Shown here: one piece after another, positions 18,937 through 27,811 of the stretch
How positions within the stretch are numbered: the stretch's first letter is position 1
How the letters are laid out: each line of letters opens with the position of its first letter
Source: Allobosea lupini
Lineage (GTDB): Bacteria; Pseudomonadota; Alphaproteobacteria; Rhizobiales; Beijerinckiaceae
Length of the DNA stretch: 64,000 bases
Reading direction: 5' to 3'
Assembly (NCBI RefSeq): GCF_900109525.1
Contig: NZ_FOAN01000001.1
Coordinates: 620,001 to 684,000 of the forward strand
Position numbers and translations under genes: made by a program
The notes under the pieces: generated by a model
Database searches by the model: none
What the model was told of the DNA's origin: nothing
What the model saw: the letters and a program-made list of their open reading frames with translations, nothing else

Positions 18937-19959
18937 TCAGCGGATCGGCGGCGCGTATTGCAGGCCGCCCTTGCTCCAGAGCGCGTTCTGGCCGCGCGCG
19001 ATCTTGAGGAGCGAGCCGGAGCCGACATTGCGCTCGAAGCTCTCGCCGTAATTGCCGACATGCTTGACGATCCGATAGGCCCAATCATTGGCCAGGCCCA
19101 TCGGCTCGCCGAACTTGCCTTCGGTGCCGACGAAACGCTTGATCTCCGGGTTGTCGGATTTGAGCATTTCGTCGGCATTGGCCTTGGTTATGCCCAGCTC
19201 CTCGGCATTGATCATGGCGAAGAGCGACCATTTGACGATATCCAGCCAGACATCGTCGCCATGGCGCACAACCGGGCCGAGCGGTTCCTTCGAGATGATT
19301 TCCGGCAGCACCATGTGGTCTTCGGGAGTCGAGAGCGTCAGGCGCTCGGCGTAGAGGCCGGAGGCATCGGTGGTGAAGGCGTCGCAGCGGCCGGACTCGT
19401 AGGCCTTGACCGTCTCCTGGTTGGAGGCGAAGGCGACGACCTCGTACTTGATCTTGTTGCTGCGGAAATAGTCCGCGAGGTTGAGTTCGGTCGTGGTGCC
19501 CTGCTGGGTGCAGATCGAGGCGCCGGCGAGCTTCAGCACGGAATCGATGCCGAGCTTCTTGCGCACCATGAAGCCCTGGCCGTCATAATAGTTGACCCCG
19601 GCGAAGTTCAGGCCGAGCGCTGTGTCGCGCGAGAGCGTCCAGGTCGTCGTGCGCGACAGCAGATCGACCTCACCCGACTGCAGCGAGGTGAAGCGGTCCT
19701 TGGCCGAGAGCGGGATGAACTTGACCTTGGTCGGATCGTTGAAGATGGCCGAGGCGACGGCGCGGCAGACGTCCACATCCATGCCGCTCCAGTTACCCTG
19801 CTGGTCAGGGATGCCGAAACCGGCGAGACCCGTGCCGGAGCCGCAGTGCAGGATGCCGCGATTCTTGACCTGCGCCAGAGTAGGCGACTGGGCCAGCGCT
19901 CCGCTCGCGCACATGGCGGCGGAGACGGCGATGAGCGCCGCGCCAATGATCTGTTTCAT
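18937..19959 (-). CDS. aapJ: Amino acid-binding protein, AapJ type, paralogue 1
   Basis: A 340-residue periplasmic binding protein with a signal peptide (MKQIIGAALIAVSAAMCASGALA). The SBP_bac_3 fold is clear: VDVCRAVASAIFNDPTKVKFIPLSAKDRF, GFMVRKKLG, SICTQQGTTTELNLADYF and the C-terminal GLQYAPPIR. It is closest to the permease genes. Two further paralogues lie upstream in the same orientation, with most motifs shared word for word. Confidence 0.93.
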   Translation of the reverse strand: MKQIIGAALIAVSAAMCASGALAQSPTLAQVKNRGILHCGSGTGLAGFGIPDQQGNWSGMDVDVCRAVASAIFNDPTKVKFIPLSAKDRFTSLQSGEVDLLSRTTTWTLSRDTALGLNFAGVNYYDGQGFMVRKKLGIDSVLKLAGASICTQQGTTTELNLADYFRSNKIKYEVVAFASNQETVKAYESGRCDAFTTDASGLYAERLTLSTPEDHMVLPEIISKEPLGPVVRHGDDVWLDIVKWSLFAMINAEELGITKANADEMLKSDNPEIKRFVGTEGKFGEPMGLANDWAYRIVKHVGNYGESFERNVGSGSLLKIARGQNALWSKGGLQYAPPIR

Positions 19960-20106
19960 TGTTGTTGTCCCCTGTTTGGCGGAACGGGTTTTCCCGCTCT
20001 CGATTGGCTAGCAAGCTCCAGGCCAGTCCCCACCGGCCGCCTTCTCCTTTCCATTCTCCCGGACAAACCACCCCGCCGATCCGTCGGCGCCTACGTCGCC
20101 CGAACC

Positions 20107-21126
20107 TCACCGGATCGGCGGCGCATATTGCAAGCCCCCTTTGGTCCAGAGCGCGTTCTGGCCGCGCGACATCCTCAGCACCGAACGGCTGCCGACGGTC
20201 CGTTCGAAGCTCTCGCCGTAATTGCCGATATGCTTGACGATCCGGTAGGCCCAGTCGACCGTCAGGCCGAGGCCTTCGCCGAACTTGCCGTCGATGCCGA
20301 GCAGGCGCCTGATCTCCGGGTTGGTCGAGCCCCGCATCTGGTCGACATTGGCCCTGGTCACGCCAAGCTCTTCGGCGTTCAACATGGCGAAATGGACCCA
20401 GCGCACCAGCTTGAACCATTGCGAATCGTTGTCGCGGGTCAGCGGGCCGAGCGGCTCCTTCGAGATGATCTCGACGAGGACCATGTGGTCGTCCGGCACG
20501 GTCAGCTTCAGGCGCTCGGAATAGAGCGACGAGGCGTCCGTGGTGAAGGCGTCGCAACGGCCGGCATCGTAGGCCTTCAACGTCTCCGGACCGGTGTCGA
20601 AGGACACGATCGTGTGACGCAGATTATTGGTCTTGAAGAAGTCGACGAGGTTGAGCTCGGTCGTCGTGCCGCGCTGCACGCAGATCGAGGCGCCGGCCAG
20701 CTGCATCACCGACATGACGCCAAGCTTGCGGCGCACCATCAGGCCCTGGCCATCGTAATAGTTGACGTTGGTGAAGAGCAGGCCTGGCGGCGTGTCGTTG
20801 CTGATCGTCCAGGTCGAATTGCGCACGAGGACATCGACCTCGCCGGCCAGGAGCGCCTTGAAGCGGTCATTGGCCGAGAGCGGGATGAACTTCACCTTGC
20901 TCGGATCATTGAAGATCGCGGCGGCGATGGCGCGGCAATATTCGACGTCGAGGCCGCTCCAGTTGCCCTGCGGATCAGGCGCGCCAAAGCCGATCAGGCC
21001 GGTGTTGGAGCCACAGTTCAGGACGTCCCTGCTCTTGATCTGAGCGAGGGTCTGCTGCGCCTGCGCGCTCGCGGAGCCGAGCAACGCCGCGACGGCGAAC
21101 AGCGCCGCGCTGATGATCCTGACCAT
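20107..21126 (-). CDS. Amino acid-binding protein, AapJ type, paralogue 2
   Basis: A 339-residue paralogue of the neighbouring binding proteins. The signal peptide begins MVRIISAALFAVAALLGSASA; the frame is open further upstream to 21207 but without a plausible start. It is the most diverged copy: SICVQRGTTTELNLVDFF replaces CTQQG, and the hinge region differs (FDTGPETLKAYDAGRCDAF). Divergence in ligand-facing segments suggests a different amino-acid preference. The 5' leader carries a hairpin at 21146-21164. Confidence 0.92.
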   Translation of the reverse strand: MVRIISAALFAVAALLGSASAQAQQTLAQIKSRDVLNCGSNTGLIGFGAPDPQGNWSGLDVEYCRAIAAAIFNDPSKVKFIPLSANDRFKALLAGEVDVLVRNSTWTISNDTPPGLLFTNVNYYDGQGLMVRRKLGVMSVMQLAGASICVQRGTTTELNLVDFFKTNNLRHTIVSFDTGPETLKAYDAGRCDAFTTDASSLYSERLKLTVPDDHMVLVEIISKEPLGPLTRDNDSQWFKLVRWVHFAMLNAEELGVTRANVDQMRGSTNPEIRRLLGIDGKFGEGLGLTVDWAYRIVKHIGNYGESFERTVGSRSVLRMSRGQNALWTKGGLQYAPPIR

Positions 21127-21145
21127 GCATGTCCCCTGTCTGGCG

Positions 21146-21164
21146 GAACGGGTTTGTCCCGTTC
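21146..21164 (-). other. Intercistronic hairpin between binding-protein genes
   Basis: GAACGGG at 21146-21152 pairs with CCCGTTC at 21158-21164 around TTTGT. An almost identical block lies at 19982-19999 in front of paralogue 1, with one mismatch in the stem. The duplicated unit therefore includes the leader as well as the gene. Confidence 0.5.
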
Positions 21165-21238
21165 TCGATCGGTAGGCGAGCGGGCCGCACCCAGCCCGGT
21201 CCCGCAAACCACCTTGTCCAGTCCCCTGGAAAAGAATC

Positions 21239-21264
21239 GGGGCGGACGCTGAAGCGCCCGCCCC
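21239..21264 (-). terminator. Attenuator or partial terminator after the first binding-protein gene
   Basis: On the minus strand GGGGCGGGCGC and GCGTCCGCCCC form an 11-pair stem (one mismatch) around a 4-base loop, 10 bases after the stop of paralogue 3. GATTCTTTTCC follows, a T-rich tail. This layout would give more binding protein than permease. Confidence 0.6.
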
Positions 21265-21274
21265 GCATGGGCCC

Positions 21275-22300
21275 TTAGCGGACCGGCGGCGCGTATTGCA
21301 GGCCGCCCTTGGTCCACAGCGCGTTCTGGCCGCGGGCGATCTTCAGCAGCGAGCCCTGGCCGACGTTCCGCTCGAAGCTCTCGCCGTAATTGCCGACATG
21401 CTTGATGATCCGATAGGCCCAGTCTGTCGTGAGACCGATGCTCTCGCCGAACTTGCCCTCGGTGCCGAGCAGGCGCTTGATCTCGGGGTTGCTCGACTTC
21501 AGCATCTCGTCGACATTCGCCTTGGTCACGCCGAGTTCCTCGGCGTTCAGCATGGCATAGTGGACCCACTTCACCAGGCCAAACCACTGGCTGTCATTGT
21601 TGCGGGTCGACGGGCCGAGCGGCTCCTTCGAGATGATCTCGGGCAGGACCATGTGATCGTCCGGCGCGGTCAGCTTCAGGCGCTCGGCGTAGAGGCCCGA
21701 GGCGTCGGTGGTGAAGGCATCGCAGCGGCCGGAATCATACGCCTTGACCGTCTCGTCCGCACTCGCGAAGGCGACGACTTCGTACTTCAGGTTATTGGCG
21801 CGGAAGAAGTCGGCGAGGTTGAGCTCGGTCGTGGTGCCCTGCTGGGTGCAGACCGAGGCGCCGTTGAGCTGCAGCGCCGAGGTCACGCCGAGCTTCTTGC
21901 GGATCATGAAGCCCTGGCCGTCATAATAGTTGACGCCGGTGAACTGCAGGCCGAGCGCGGTGTCGCGCGACATCGTCCAGGTCGAGTTGCGCACGAGCAC
22001 GTCGACCTCGCCCGACTGCAGGGCCGTGAAGCGGTCCTTGGCCGAGAGCGGGATGAACTTCACCTTGGTCGGGTCGTTGAAGACCGTGGCGGCGATGGCG
22101 CGGCAGAACTCGACATCGAGGCCGGTCCAGTTGCCCTGCCCGTCCGGCACGCCGAAGCCGGCGAGGCCGGTGTTGGAGCCGCAGTTCAGCATGCCTCTGC
22201 TCTTGACCTGAGCGAGGGTTTGCGGCGCCTGCGCCTGTGCGCTCGCCGCGGCCAGCGCGAAGCCGAACCCGGCGACCGCGGCTGCCATGAATTTCTTCAT
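21275..22300 (-). CDS. Amino acid-binding protein, AapJ type, paralogue 3 (operon-proximal)
   Basis: A 341-residue periplasmic binding protein and the first gene of the operon. The signal peptide is MKKFMAAAVAGFGFALAAAS followed by AQAQA. It shares VEFCRAIAATVFNDPTKVKFIPL, SVCTQQGTTTELNLADFF and YAPPVR with the other copies and is nearer to paralogue 1 than to 2. An alternative ATG at 22315 would add five residues. The strong hairpin after its stop suggests it is the most abundant of the three. Confidence 0.93.
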   Translation of the reverse strand: MKKFMAAAVAGFGFALAAASAQAQAPQTLAQVKSRGMLNCGSNTGLAGFGVPDGQGNWTGLDVEFCRAIAATVFNDPTKVKFIPLSAKDRFTALQSGEVDVLVRNSTWTMSRDTALGLQFTGVNYYDGQGFMIRKKLGVTSALQLNGASVCTQQGTTTELNLADFFRANNLKYEVVAFASADETVKAYDSGRCDAFTTDASGLYAERLKLTAPDDHMVLPEIISKEPLGPSTRNNDSQWFGLVKWVHYAMLNAEELGVTKANVDEMLKSSNPEIKRLLGTEGKFGESIGLTTDWAYRIIKHVGNYGESFERNVGQGSLLKIARGQNALWTKGGLQYAPPVR

Positions 22301-22573
22301 ATCGATGTCTCCCATTGATGGCCCTGCCGGCGTTTGCCGGCCGGAACGTGCCGGTCCCCTCGCATCGTCGCGACTTGCTGCCCCGTTCGATGCCCAAAAC
22401 TTATGCGAAGCTCGGCGCTGGCCGATTGCCAGAGCCACGCATGAGCGTCAAGCAAGGGCAGCTGGTATATCTGCCTCTTTTCACGGCCAACATCACATGC
22501 GACTTTCGGGGGGTGGTCAAGTGCGGCCACAACCTGCCCCATTCCGGTCCCGCCCAGGCTCGTCTCCCGCCCC

Positions 22574-23764
22574 ATGAAAAAGCTGTCAAAGCCCGAATTC
22601 GCGCGGCTGCGCGAGAAGACCCGGCTTGCCCTCGCCGGCCGCGATCCATCCGACAGCTATGGTTTCGTCAACCCGCCGATCGTCCGCGGCTCGACGGTTG
22701 TCTATCCGAACACCGAGGATTTCCTCGTCCGCAAGGCGCGCTACAGCTACGGCACCGCAGGCAGCCCGACGATCGATGCGCTGCTGGCCGCCGCCGACAC
22801 GATGGAGGGCGGCGCCGGCGTGCTCGCCTGCTCGTCCGGCCTGCTCGCCTGCACCTTGCCCACGCTCGCCTTCCTGAGGGCGGGCGACCATTTCCTCGTG
22901 ACCGACAGCGTCTACCATCCGATGCGCAACTTCTGCGAGCGGATGCTGCCGCGCTACGGTGTCGAGGTCACCTATTACGATCCGCTGATCGGCGAAGGCA
23001 TCGCGGAGCTGTTCAAGCCGAACACAAGGGCGGTCTGGACCGAGTCGCCGGGTTCCCAGACCCTGGAGGTCCAGGATATCCCGGCGATCGTGGCCGCGGC
23101 GCATGCCCGCGGCATCATGGTGATGATGGACAACACCTGGGCGACGCCGCTCTTCTTCGATGCGCACAAGTTCGGCGTCGACGTCTCGGTCCAGGCCGGG
23201 ACGAAATACTACGCCGGGCATTCCGACGTGCTGATCGGCACGGTCTCGGCCCGCACGGCTGAAATCTATGCCCAGCTCAAGCTGACCTGGGACGCGCTCG
23301 GCGTGATCATCGCCGCCGAGGACGCCTATCTGACGCTGCGCGGCATCCGCACCATGGCCGTCAGGCTGAAGGAGCAGCAGCCTGCCGGCCTGGAAATGGC
23401 GAACTGGCTGGCGGCACGTCCCGAGGTCGCCCGCGTGATCCACCCGGCCTTGCCCAGCGATCCCGGCCACGCCATCTGGAAGCGCGACTTCACCGGCGCC
23501 TGCTCGCTGTTCACGATCGAGCTCGAGCCCGTCTCGATGAAGGCGGTCGCAGCCATGCTCGACGGGCTCGCCCTATTCGGCATGGGCGCATCCTGGGGCG
23601 GCTACGAGAGCCTGGTGCTGCCCTTCGACTGCAAGCGCTATCGCACCGCGACCAAGCCCGGCTTCAAGGGCCCGACGATCCGTCTCCATATCGGGCTCGA
23701 GGATCTCGAAGATCTGAAGGAGGATCTGGACGCCGGCTTCGCGCGCCTGAGGGTGGCAAGCTGA
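22574..23764 (+). CDS. metC: Cystathionine beta-lyase
   Basis: A 396-residue PLP-dependent Cys/Met metabolism enzyme. The Schiff-base lysine is Lys211 in QAGTKYYAGHSDVLIG. YSYGTAGSPT, SGLLACTLPTLAFL and MDNTWATPLFFD are the usual family motifs, and MGASWGGYESL in the C-terminal domain is typical of MetC rather than of gamma-synthases. It makes homocysteine, pyruvate and ammonia from cystathionine. It is divergent from the amino-acid transporter across a 273-base spacer. Confidence 0.92.
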   Translation: MKKLSKPEFARLREKTRLALAGRDPSDSYGFVNPPIVRGSTVVYPNTEDFLVRKARYSYGTAGSPTIDALLAAADTMEGGAGVLACSSGLLACTLPTLAFLRAGDHFLVTDSVYHPMRNFCERMLPRYGVEVTYYDPLIGEGIAELFKPNTRAVWTESPGSQTLEVQDIPAIVAAAHARGIMVMMDNTWATPLFFDAHKFGVDVSVQAGTKYYAGHSDVLIGTVSARTAEIYAQLKLTWDALGVIIAAEDAYLTLRGIRTMAVRLKEQQPAGLEMANWLAARPEVARVIHPALPSDPGHAIWKRDFTGACSLFTIELEPVSMKAVAAMLDGLALFGMGASWGGYESLVLPFDCKRYRTATKPGFKGPTIRLHIGLEDLEDLKEDLDAGFARLRVAS

Positions 23765-23775
23765 GCGCCGCCTTG

Positions 23776-24483
23776 ATGTCGGGACGGCCGATCGTCTTCG
23801 CCTACCTCGACGAGCCGCCTTTCTGCTGGCCGGCGCCGGGCGGCACGGCGCAAGGCTGCGACGTCGAGCTGGTGACGGCGGCTTTTCGGACGCTCGGGAT
23901 CACGACGTTCGAGCAGCAGCTGACGACATTCGCCGAGCTGCTGCCCGGGCTCGCCAGCGGACGCTGGACAGTGACCACGCCGCTCTTCGTCACGACAGAG
24001 CGCCGGCGGCTCGTCGATTTCAGCCGCCCCGTCTGGGCGCTTGCCGATGGGCTGCTGGTCCGGTCAGCCGATCGTGGGCTGCTGACAGGCTACCGCGCCG
24101 TCGCGGTCGCCGGCGCCCGCCTCGTCGTCGTCGGCGGGCAGGTTCAGGAGCAAGCCGGGCTCGCTGCCGGCATTGCGCCGGAGCGGCTGATCCGCGTCGC
24201 GACGCAGGAGGAGGCCGTAACAGCGGTCAAAACCGGCCAGGCCGATGCCTATGCCAGCGTGGCCATGGCCCATCGCGGCTACCTCGCCCGCCAGCCCGAT
24301 GCAGACCTGACGGTCGTCGCCGTGCCCACCAGCGAAAGCACACCAGCCGCCGGAGCGTTCGCCTTCGGCAAGCAAGACGCCACGCTGCGGGAGCGCTTCA
24401 ATGCCGCCCTCGAAAGCCTCGTCGGCGGCGACTGGCACCGCGCCATGATGGCGCGCCACGGTTTCCCGGCTGGCGAATACTGA
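23776..24483 (+). CDS. Solute-binding-protein family 3-like protein without signal peptide
   Basis: A 235-residue protein with the SBP_bac_3 fold: IVFAYLDEPPFCWPAPGGTAQGCDVELV at the start, TTPLFVTTERRRLVDFSRPVW and a C-terminal RERFNAALESLVGGDW. Unlike transporter-associated members it starts directly at strand 1 and has no export signal. Upstream sequence in frame offers only TTG at 23773. It begins 11 bases after metC. It could be a cytoplasmic ligand sensor or enzyme-like relative, or its true exported start may be lost. Confidence 0.75.
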   Translation: MSGRPIVFAYLDEPPFCWPAPGGTAQGCDVELVTAAFRTLGITTFEQQLTTFAELLPGLASGRWTVTTPLFVTTERRRLVDFSRPVWALADGLLVRSADRGLLTGYRAVAVAGARLVVVGGQVQEQAGLAAGIAPERLIRVATQEEAVTAVKTGQADAYASVAMAHRGYLARQPDADLTVVAVPTSESTPAAGAFAFGKQDATLRERFNAALESLVGGDWHRAMMARHGFPAGEY

Positions 24484-24492
24484 CGTCTCGCC

Positions 24493-24837
24493 TCAACCTG
24501 GCCCGGAATTCGTGTCCTCGCCGCGCGCCCTGGCCCGCAACACGAATTGCAGATTGCGCAGGTAGACGAACACGCCGAAGCCCTGGCCGAGAATGAAGAC
24601 CGGGTCGCGGCGGTAGAGCGCGTAGATCAGCAGCAGCATGCCGCCGCCGATCGAGAACCACCAGAACGTCATCGGCACGACCGAGCGCTGCGCCTTCTCG
24701 CTGGCGAGCCACTGCACCACGAAGCGCATGGTGAACAGGCCCTGCGCGACCACGCCGAGCAGCACCCACCAATCGACATTGTTGACGAAGACGTCGTGGA
24801 AATAGGTCCCGATCATGTTCTGCAGGTCGATGAGCAT
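24493..24837 (-). CDS. Lipid-A biosynthesis N-terminal-domain membrane protein
   Basis: A 114-residue integral membrane protein of the LAB_N family. WWVLLGVVAQGLFTMRFVVQWLASEK and FWWFSIGGGMLLLIYALYRRDPVF are characteristic, with three predicted helices. Its ATG overlaps the TGA of the glycosyltransferase (TGATG), so the two are translationally coupled. Family members accompany polyprenyl-phosphate sugar transferases in lipid modification; their exact role is poorly known. Confidence 0.88.
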   Translation of the reverse strand: MLIDLQNMIGTYFHDVFVNNVDWWVLLGVVAQGLFTMRFVVQWLASEKAQRSVVPMTFWWFSIGGGMLLLIYALYRRDPVFILGQGFGVFVYLRNLQFVLRARARGEDTNSGPG

Positions 24838-25610
24838 CAGCGCGCCTCCGTGACGATCTGCGGCACGCGCTTGCGGCGCCTGATCAGCCACCAGACCCCG
24901 GCAAGATCGAGGATGCCGACCCAGAGCCGGTCGAAGAAGCCATAGTTCGAGACGCCGGTCAGGCGCTGGCGGTCGCGCACGTCGTGATGCAGGACGGCGA
25001 AGCCTTCGCGCACGACCAGCGCCGGCATGAAGCGATGCAGCGCGTCGAAATAGGGCAGCGCCAGATACGTCTCGCGCCGGAAGCACTTCAGGCCGCAGCC
25101 GGTGTCGCGCGTGCCGTCCCTGAGGATGGCGCCACGGACCTTGTTGGCGATCCGCGATTGCATGCGCTTGAACCCGGTATCCTTGCGGCCGACCCGCTGG
25201 CCCTGGACCAGGCCGGCCGAGGGGCCAGCCGCCTCGATCTGCGCCAGCATCGCCGGGATGAAGGCCGGGTCGTTCTGGCCGTCGCCGTCGAGCGTCGCGA
25301 CGATGGGTGCCCTCGCCGCCCTCACCCCGCTGCGCACCGCCGCCGACTGGCCGCAGGACTCGGCATGGCGGACGACCCGCAGCCAGGGCCGCGTCGGCGA
25401 AAGCGCGGCCAGCGCCGCAGCGGTGCCGTCGCTGGAGCCGTCATCGACGTAGATCAGCTCGAAGGCGCCGATGCCGGCGCAGGCCGTCTCGATGTCGCCG
25501 ACGAGCGGGGCGATGTTGCCCTGTTCGTTGCGCACGGGCACGACGATGCTGATACGCAGCTGGCCGTCTGAAGGCACGGGTTCGGTCACGGATTCCAAGT
25601 CTTTCTGCAT
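24837..25610 (-). CDS. Family 2 glycosyltransferase, polyprenyl-phosphate sugar synthase type
   Basis: About 257 residues from ATG 25610, or 261 from 25622. The GT-A domain shows ISIVVPVRNEQGN, YVDDGSSDGT and ATLDGDGQNDP, the DxD being in the last. KVRGAILRDGTRDTGCGLKCFRRE is typical of the dolichol-phosphate-mannose synthase/ArnC group. One hydrophobic helix (ILDLAGVWWLI) is near the C-terminus. It probably charges undecaprenyl phosphate with a sugar that the GT83-like enzyme upstream then transfers. Confidence 0.9.
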   Translation of the reverse strand: MQKDLESVTEPVPSDGQLRISIVVPVRNEQGNIAPLVGDIETACAGIGAFELIYVDDGSSDGTAAALAALSPTRPWLRVVRHAESCGQSAAVRSGVRAARAPIVATLDGDGQNDPAFIPAMLAQIEAAGPSAGLVQGQRVGRKDTGFKRMQSRIANKVRGAILRDGTRDTGCGLKCFRRETYLALPYFDALHRFMPALVVREGFAVLHHDVRDRQRLTGVSNYGFFDRLWVGILDLAGVWWLIRRRKRVPQIVTEAR

Positions 25611-25656
25611 GGCGGCGCGCAAACTGCGTCAAGCGCCGCGATGGGGCAAGCGTCGA

Positions 25657-27345
25657 TCACTCACGGACATAGACGCTCATTGCGATGGGCTTGCCCCCGT
25701 TGAGGTTGAAGCCGGAGATCGTGGTCAGCAGCCGCGGCGCCACGCCAGAGGCGGCAAGCCCCTGCCGGAAACCGTCGAGGAAACGGCTCTCGACCAGCGC
25801 GACTCGGCAACCGGGTTCGCGCAGGAACGAGGCGGCGATGCTGCCGTCCGCCCCCATGCGCAGATTGGTGCCGACCAGGAAGACGAGGCTCGGCTCGCGA
25901 TAGCCGACGGTCATGACCTCGGGATTCGCACAGGTGACGGCCTGCACCGCCTCCGCCAGCCGCGGCGAGAGCTTGAGGCCGCGCAGGCTCGGCGCGGCGA
26001 GGCCGTAGACGCCGGCGCCAAGCAGCAGGCTCGCGACCACGCCACGCCAGAGCGCACCCTCGAAGGCCCCCTCGCGGTACGCCAGGAAGCTGCGGAAGGC
26101 GACGATGAGCGCCAGCGCCAGAACCGGCAAGGCGAGCCAGGGCAAGGTCCGGTCGAGCGTCCAGGTGCCGTAGAGCAGCACGCCGACCAGTGCCGCCGGC
26201 ACGGCGACGACGAGGAAGGCGGTCAGGTCGGAACCACGGCGCAAGCGGTTGATGCCGCCGTTGACCAGAGCGAGCAGGAGCAGCGCCGTGATCGCCGGAT
26301 AGAGCGGCAGCACGTAGTGCGGCAGCTTGGTCGGCACGGCTTCGAAGACAATCCAGGACGGCACGATCCAGGCGAGCAGGAACAGGATCTGCGGCTCGCG
26401 ACGCTTCACCCAGGCGAAGGGGATGGCCATCGAAGCGAGCGCGGCCGCGGGCCAATAGGTGCCGAAGAACAGCAGCAGGTAGAGGCCGGGCGGGCCCCAA
26501 TGCTTCTCCTGCCCCTCGCCGACCTTGGCGAGCATGTCCTTGCCGACGCTCTCGGCGAAGAAATCGCCGCCGGTCTTGATCGCGATGGCGACGAACCAGG
26601 GCAGCACGACGATGAGGCAGAGCAGCAGGCCGAGCCCCGGACGCAGCGGCGCGAACCAGCGTAGCGAGCGCTCGCGGATAGCAAGCACGATCATTGCCAG
26701 GCCCCAGACCATCGGCACGATCGGCCCCTTGAGCAGCAGGCCGAGCGCCGTCGCCGACCAGAACACCAGCCAGTTCCAGCGGCTCGGCACGAAAGCGAGC
26801 GAACGTGTCCAGTCGAGCCAGGCACGGGCGAGTGCGCCCATGGTCGCGACCGCGCAGGCGGCGAGCAGCGCGTCGGTCTTGGCGAAACGCGCCTCGACGC
26901 CGAGCAGCACGCAAGCCGCCATCATGGCCCCGCCGAGAAAAGCAAGACGGGCGCCGACGAAAGCGAGGAGCGCCCAATAGGTCAGCAGCACGGTCGCGAC
27001 GGCGCCGATGAGCGAGGGCAGCCGATAGAGCCACATCGTGGTCCGGGCCTGCGGCACGCCGAGCGCCTCGCCGATGGCGACGCTTCCCGCCTGCAGCCAA
27101 TAGATGCCGACCGGCTTCTTGTGCCGCGCCTCGTCCTGGAAGCGGATGTCGACGAAGTCGCGCGTCTCCAGCATCTGCTTGCTGGCCTGGGCGAAGCGCG
27201 GCTCGTCGCGGTCGAACGGCTGCAGGCTGGCGAAGCCCGGCAGGAACGCCGCCAGCGACAACAGGACGAGCAGCAGGCAGGCGCGCCGATGGCTCGCGGA
27301 CGCGAAGCTAGCGAGCCGGTCGAGACCGGAGCCGAGCGAGATCAT
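25657..27345 (-). CDS. Dolichyl-phosphate-mannose-mannosyltransferase-like glycosyltransferase (ArnT family)
   Basis: A 562-residue polytopic membrane protein. The N-terminal loop FDRDEPRFAQASKQMLE carries the acidic pair of ArnT/PMT enzymes, followed by KKPVGIYWLQAG. A dozen hydrophobic helices follow, and KLPHYVLPLYPA is a family motif. It transfers sugar from a polyprenyl phosphate to a lipid acceptor in the periplasm. It is first in a three-gene operon with the GT2 and LAB_N genes. The acceptor could be lipid A or another glycolipid. Confidence 0.9.
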   Translation of the reverse strand: MISLGSGLDRLASFASASHRRACLLLVLLSLAAFLPGFASLQPFDRDEPRFAQASKQMLETRDFVDIRFQDEARHKKPVGIYWLQAGSVAIGEALGVPQARTTMWLYRLPSLIGAVATVLLTYWALLAFVGARLAFLGGAMMAACVLLGVEARFAKTDALLAACAVATMGALARAWLDWTRSLAFVPSRWNWLVFWSATALGLLLKGPIVPMVWGLAMIVLAIRERSLRWFAPLRPGLGLLLCLIVVLPWFVAIAIKTGGDFFAESVGKDMLAKVGEGQEKHWGPPGLYLLLFFGTYWPAAALASMAIPFAWVKRREPQILFLLAWIVPSWIVFEAVPTKLPHYVLPLYPAITALLLLALVNGGINRLRRGSDLTAFLVVAVPAALVGVLLYGTWTLDRTLPWLALPVLALALIVAFRSFLAYREGAFEGALWRGVVASLLLGAGVYGLAAPSLRGLKLSPRLAEAVQAVTCANPEVMTVGYREPSLVFLVGTNLRMGADGSIAASFLREPGCRVALVESRFLDGFRQGLAASGVAPRLLTTISGFNLNGGKPIAMSVYVRE

Positions 27346-27643
27346 CGACACTCCTTGTGGCCGAACCATGCATGGCCCGCCCCTTGCGGGCAGCGGACCG
27401 GCGAACAGGCAAGCGGGTTGGCCGCGGCGCGTTTACGGCCTCGCATCGCTCGCGGCAAGCGCGCAGGCGCAATCCGCAGTGACGCAAGGCCCCCGCCACG
27501 AGCCCTGGCAGGTTGGCATTCGGGGCCAAGTTTGTTCCGAACATGGCAAAACCAGCTCTCGCCCCCCACATCCGGAAGAGGTTCGCTTGCGCGCCGTGCG
27601 CGCCGCAGGTCGCAAGGCCACATATCAGGAGGGCAGGAGCACG
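27346..27643. other. Intergenic region with possible gene remnant
   Basis: About 300 bases without a convincing gene. Plus-strand codons near 27430-27530 read VYGLASLAASAQAQ then TQGPRHEPWQVGIRG, which looks like an export signal followed by a cytochrome-oxidase-subunit-II-like start. No start codon or continuation supports a gene, so at most it is a decayed fragment. Confidence 0.25.
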
Positions 27644-27811
27644 ATGAAGATGCCGATCGCCGTTCACACCGATGAAGACTATGAGCGCGCCCAGCAGCGC
27701 GTGGCCGAGCTCAACGCCGCCCCCGACAGCAAGGAAAAAGAGCGTGAACTGGAAGCGCTGGCGGACGCCATGCTCGCCTTCGAGCTGCGCCGCGACGAGG
27801 CGCAGGAGTGA
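27644..27811 (+). CDS. Small protein resembling the N-terminal part of HigA-type antitoxins
   Basis: A 55-residue acidic protein after a strong AGGAGGG site. The text HTDEDYERAQQRVAELNAAP, then KERELEALADAMLAFELRR, parallels the helical N-terminal region of HigA-like antitoxins (TEADYEAAL...LVEAYE). The DNA-binding HTH domain is missing and no toxin gene is adjacent. It may be a standalone helical protein or a shortened antitoxin. Confidence 0.6.
   Translation: MKMPIAVHTDEDYERAQQRVAELNAAPDSKEKERELEALADAMLAFELRRDEAQE

Noticed and set aside
18865..21252. A 795-codon plus-strand open frame across two binding-protein genes
   Set aside because: It is the antisense shadow of two real paralogues in high-GC DNA and repeats itself because they do.
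22316..22573. A SAM-type riboswitch upstream of metC
   Set aside because: No conserved SAM-II or SAM-I core could be seen in the 258-base spacer.
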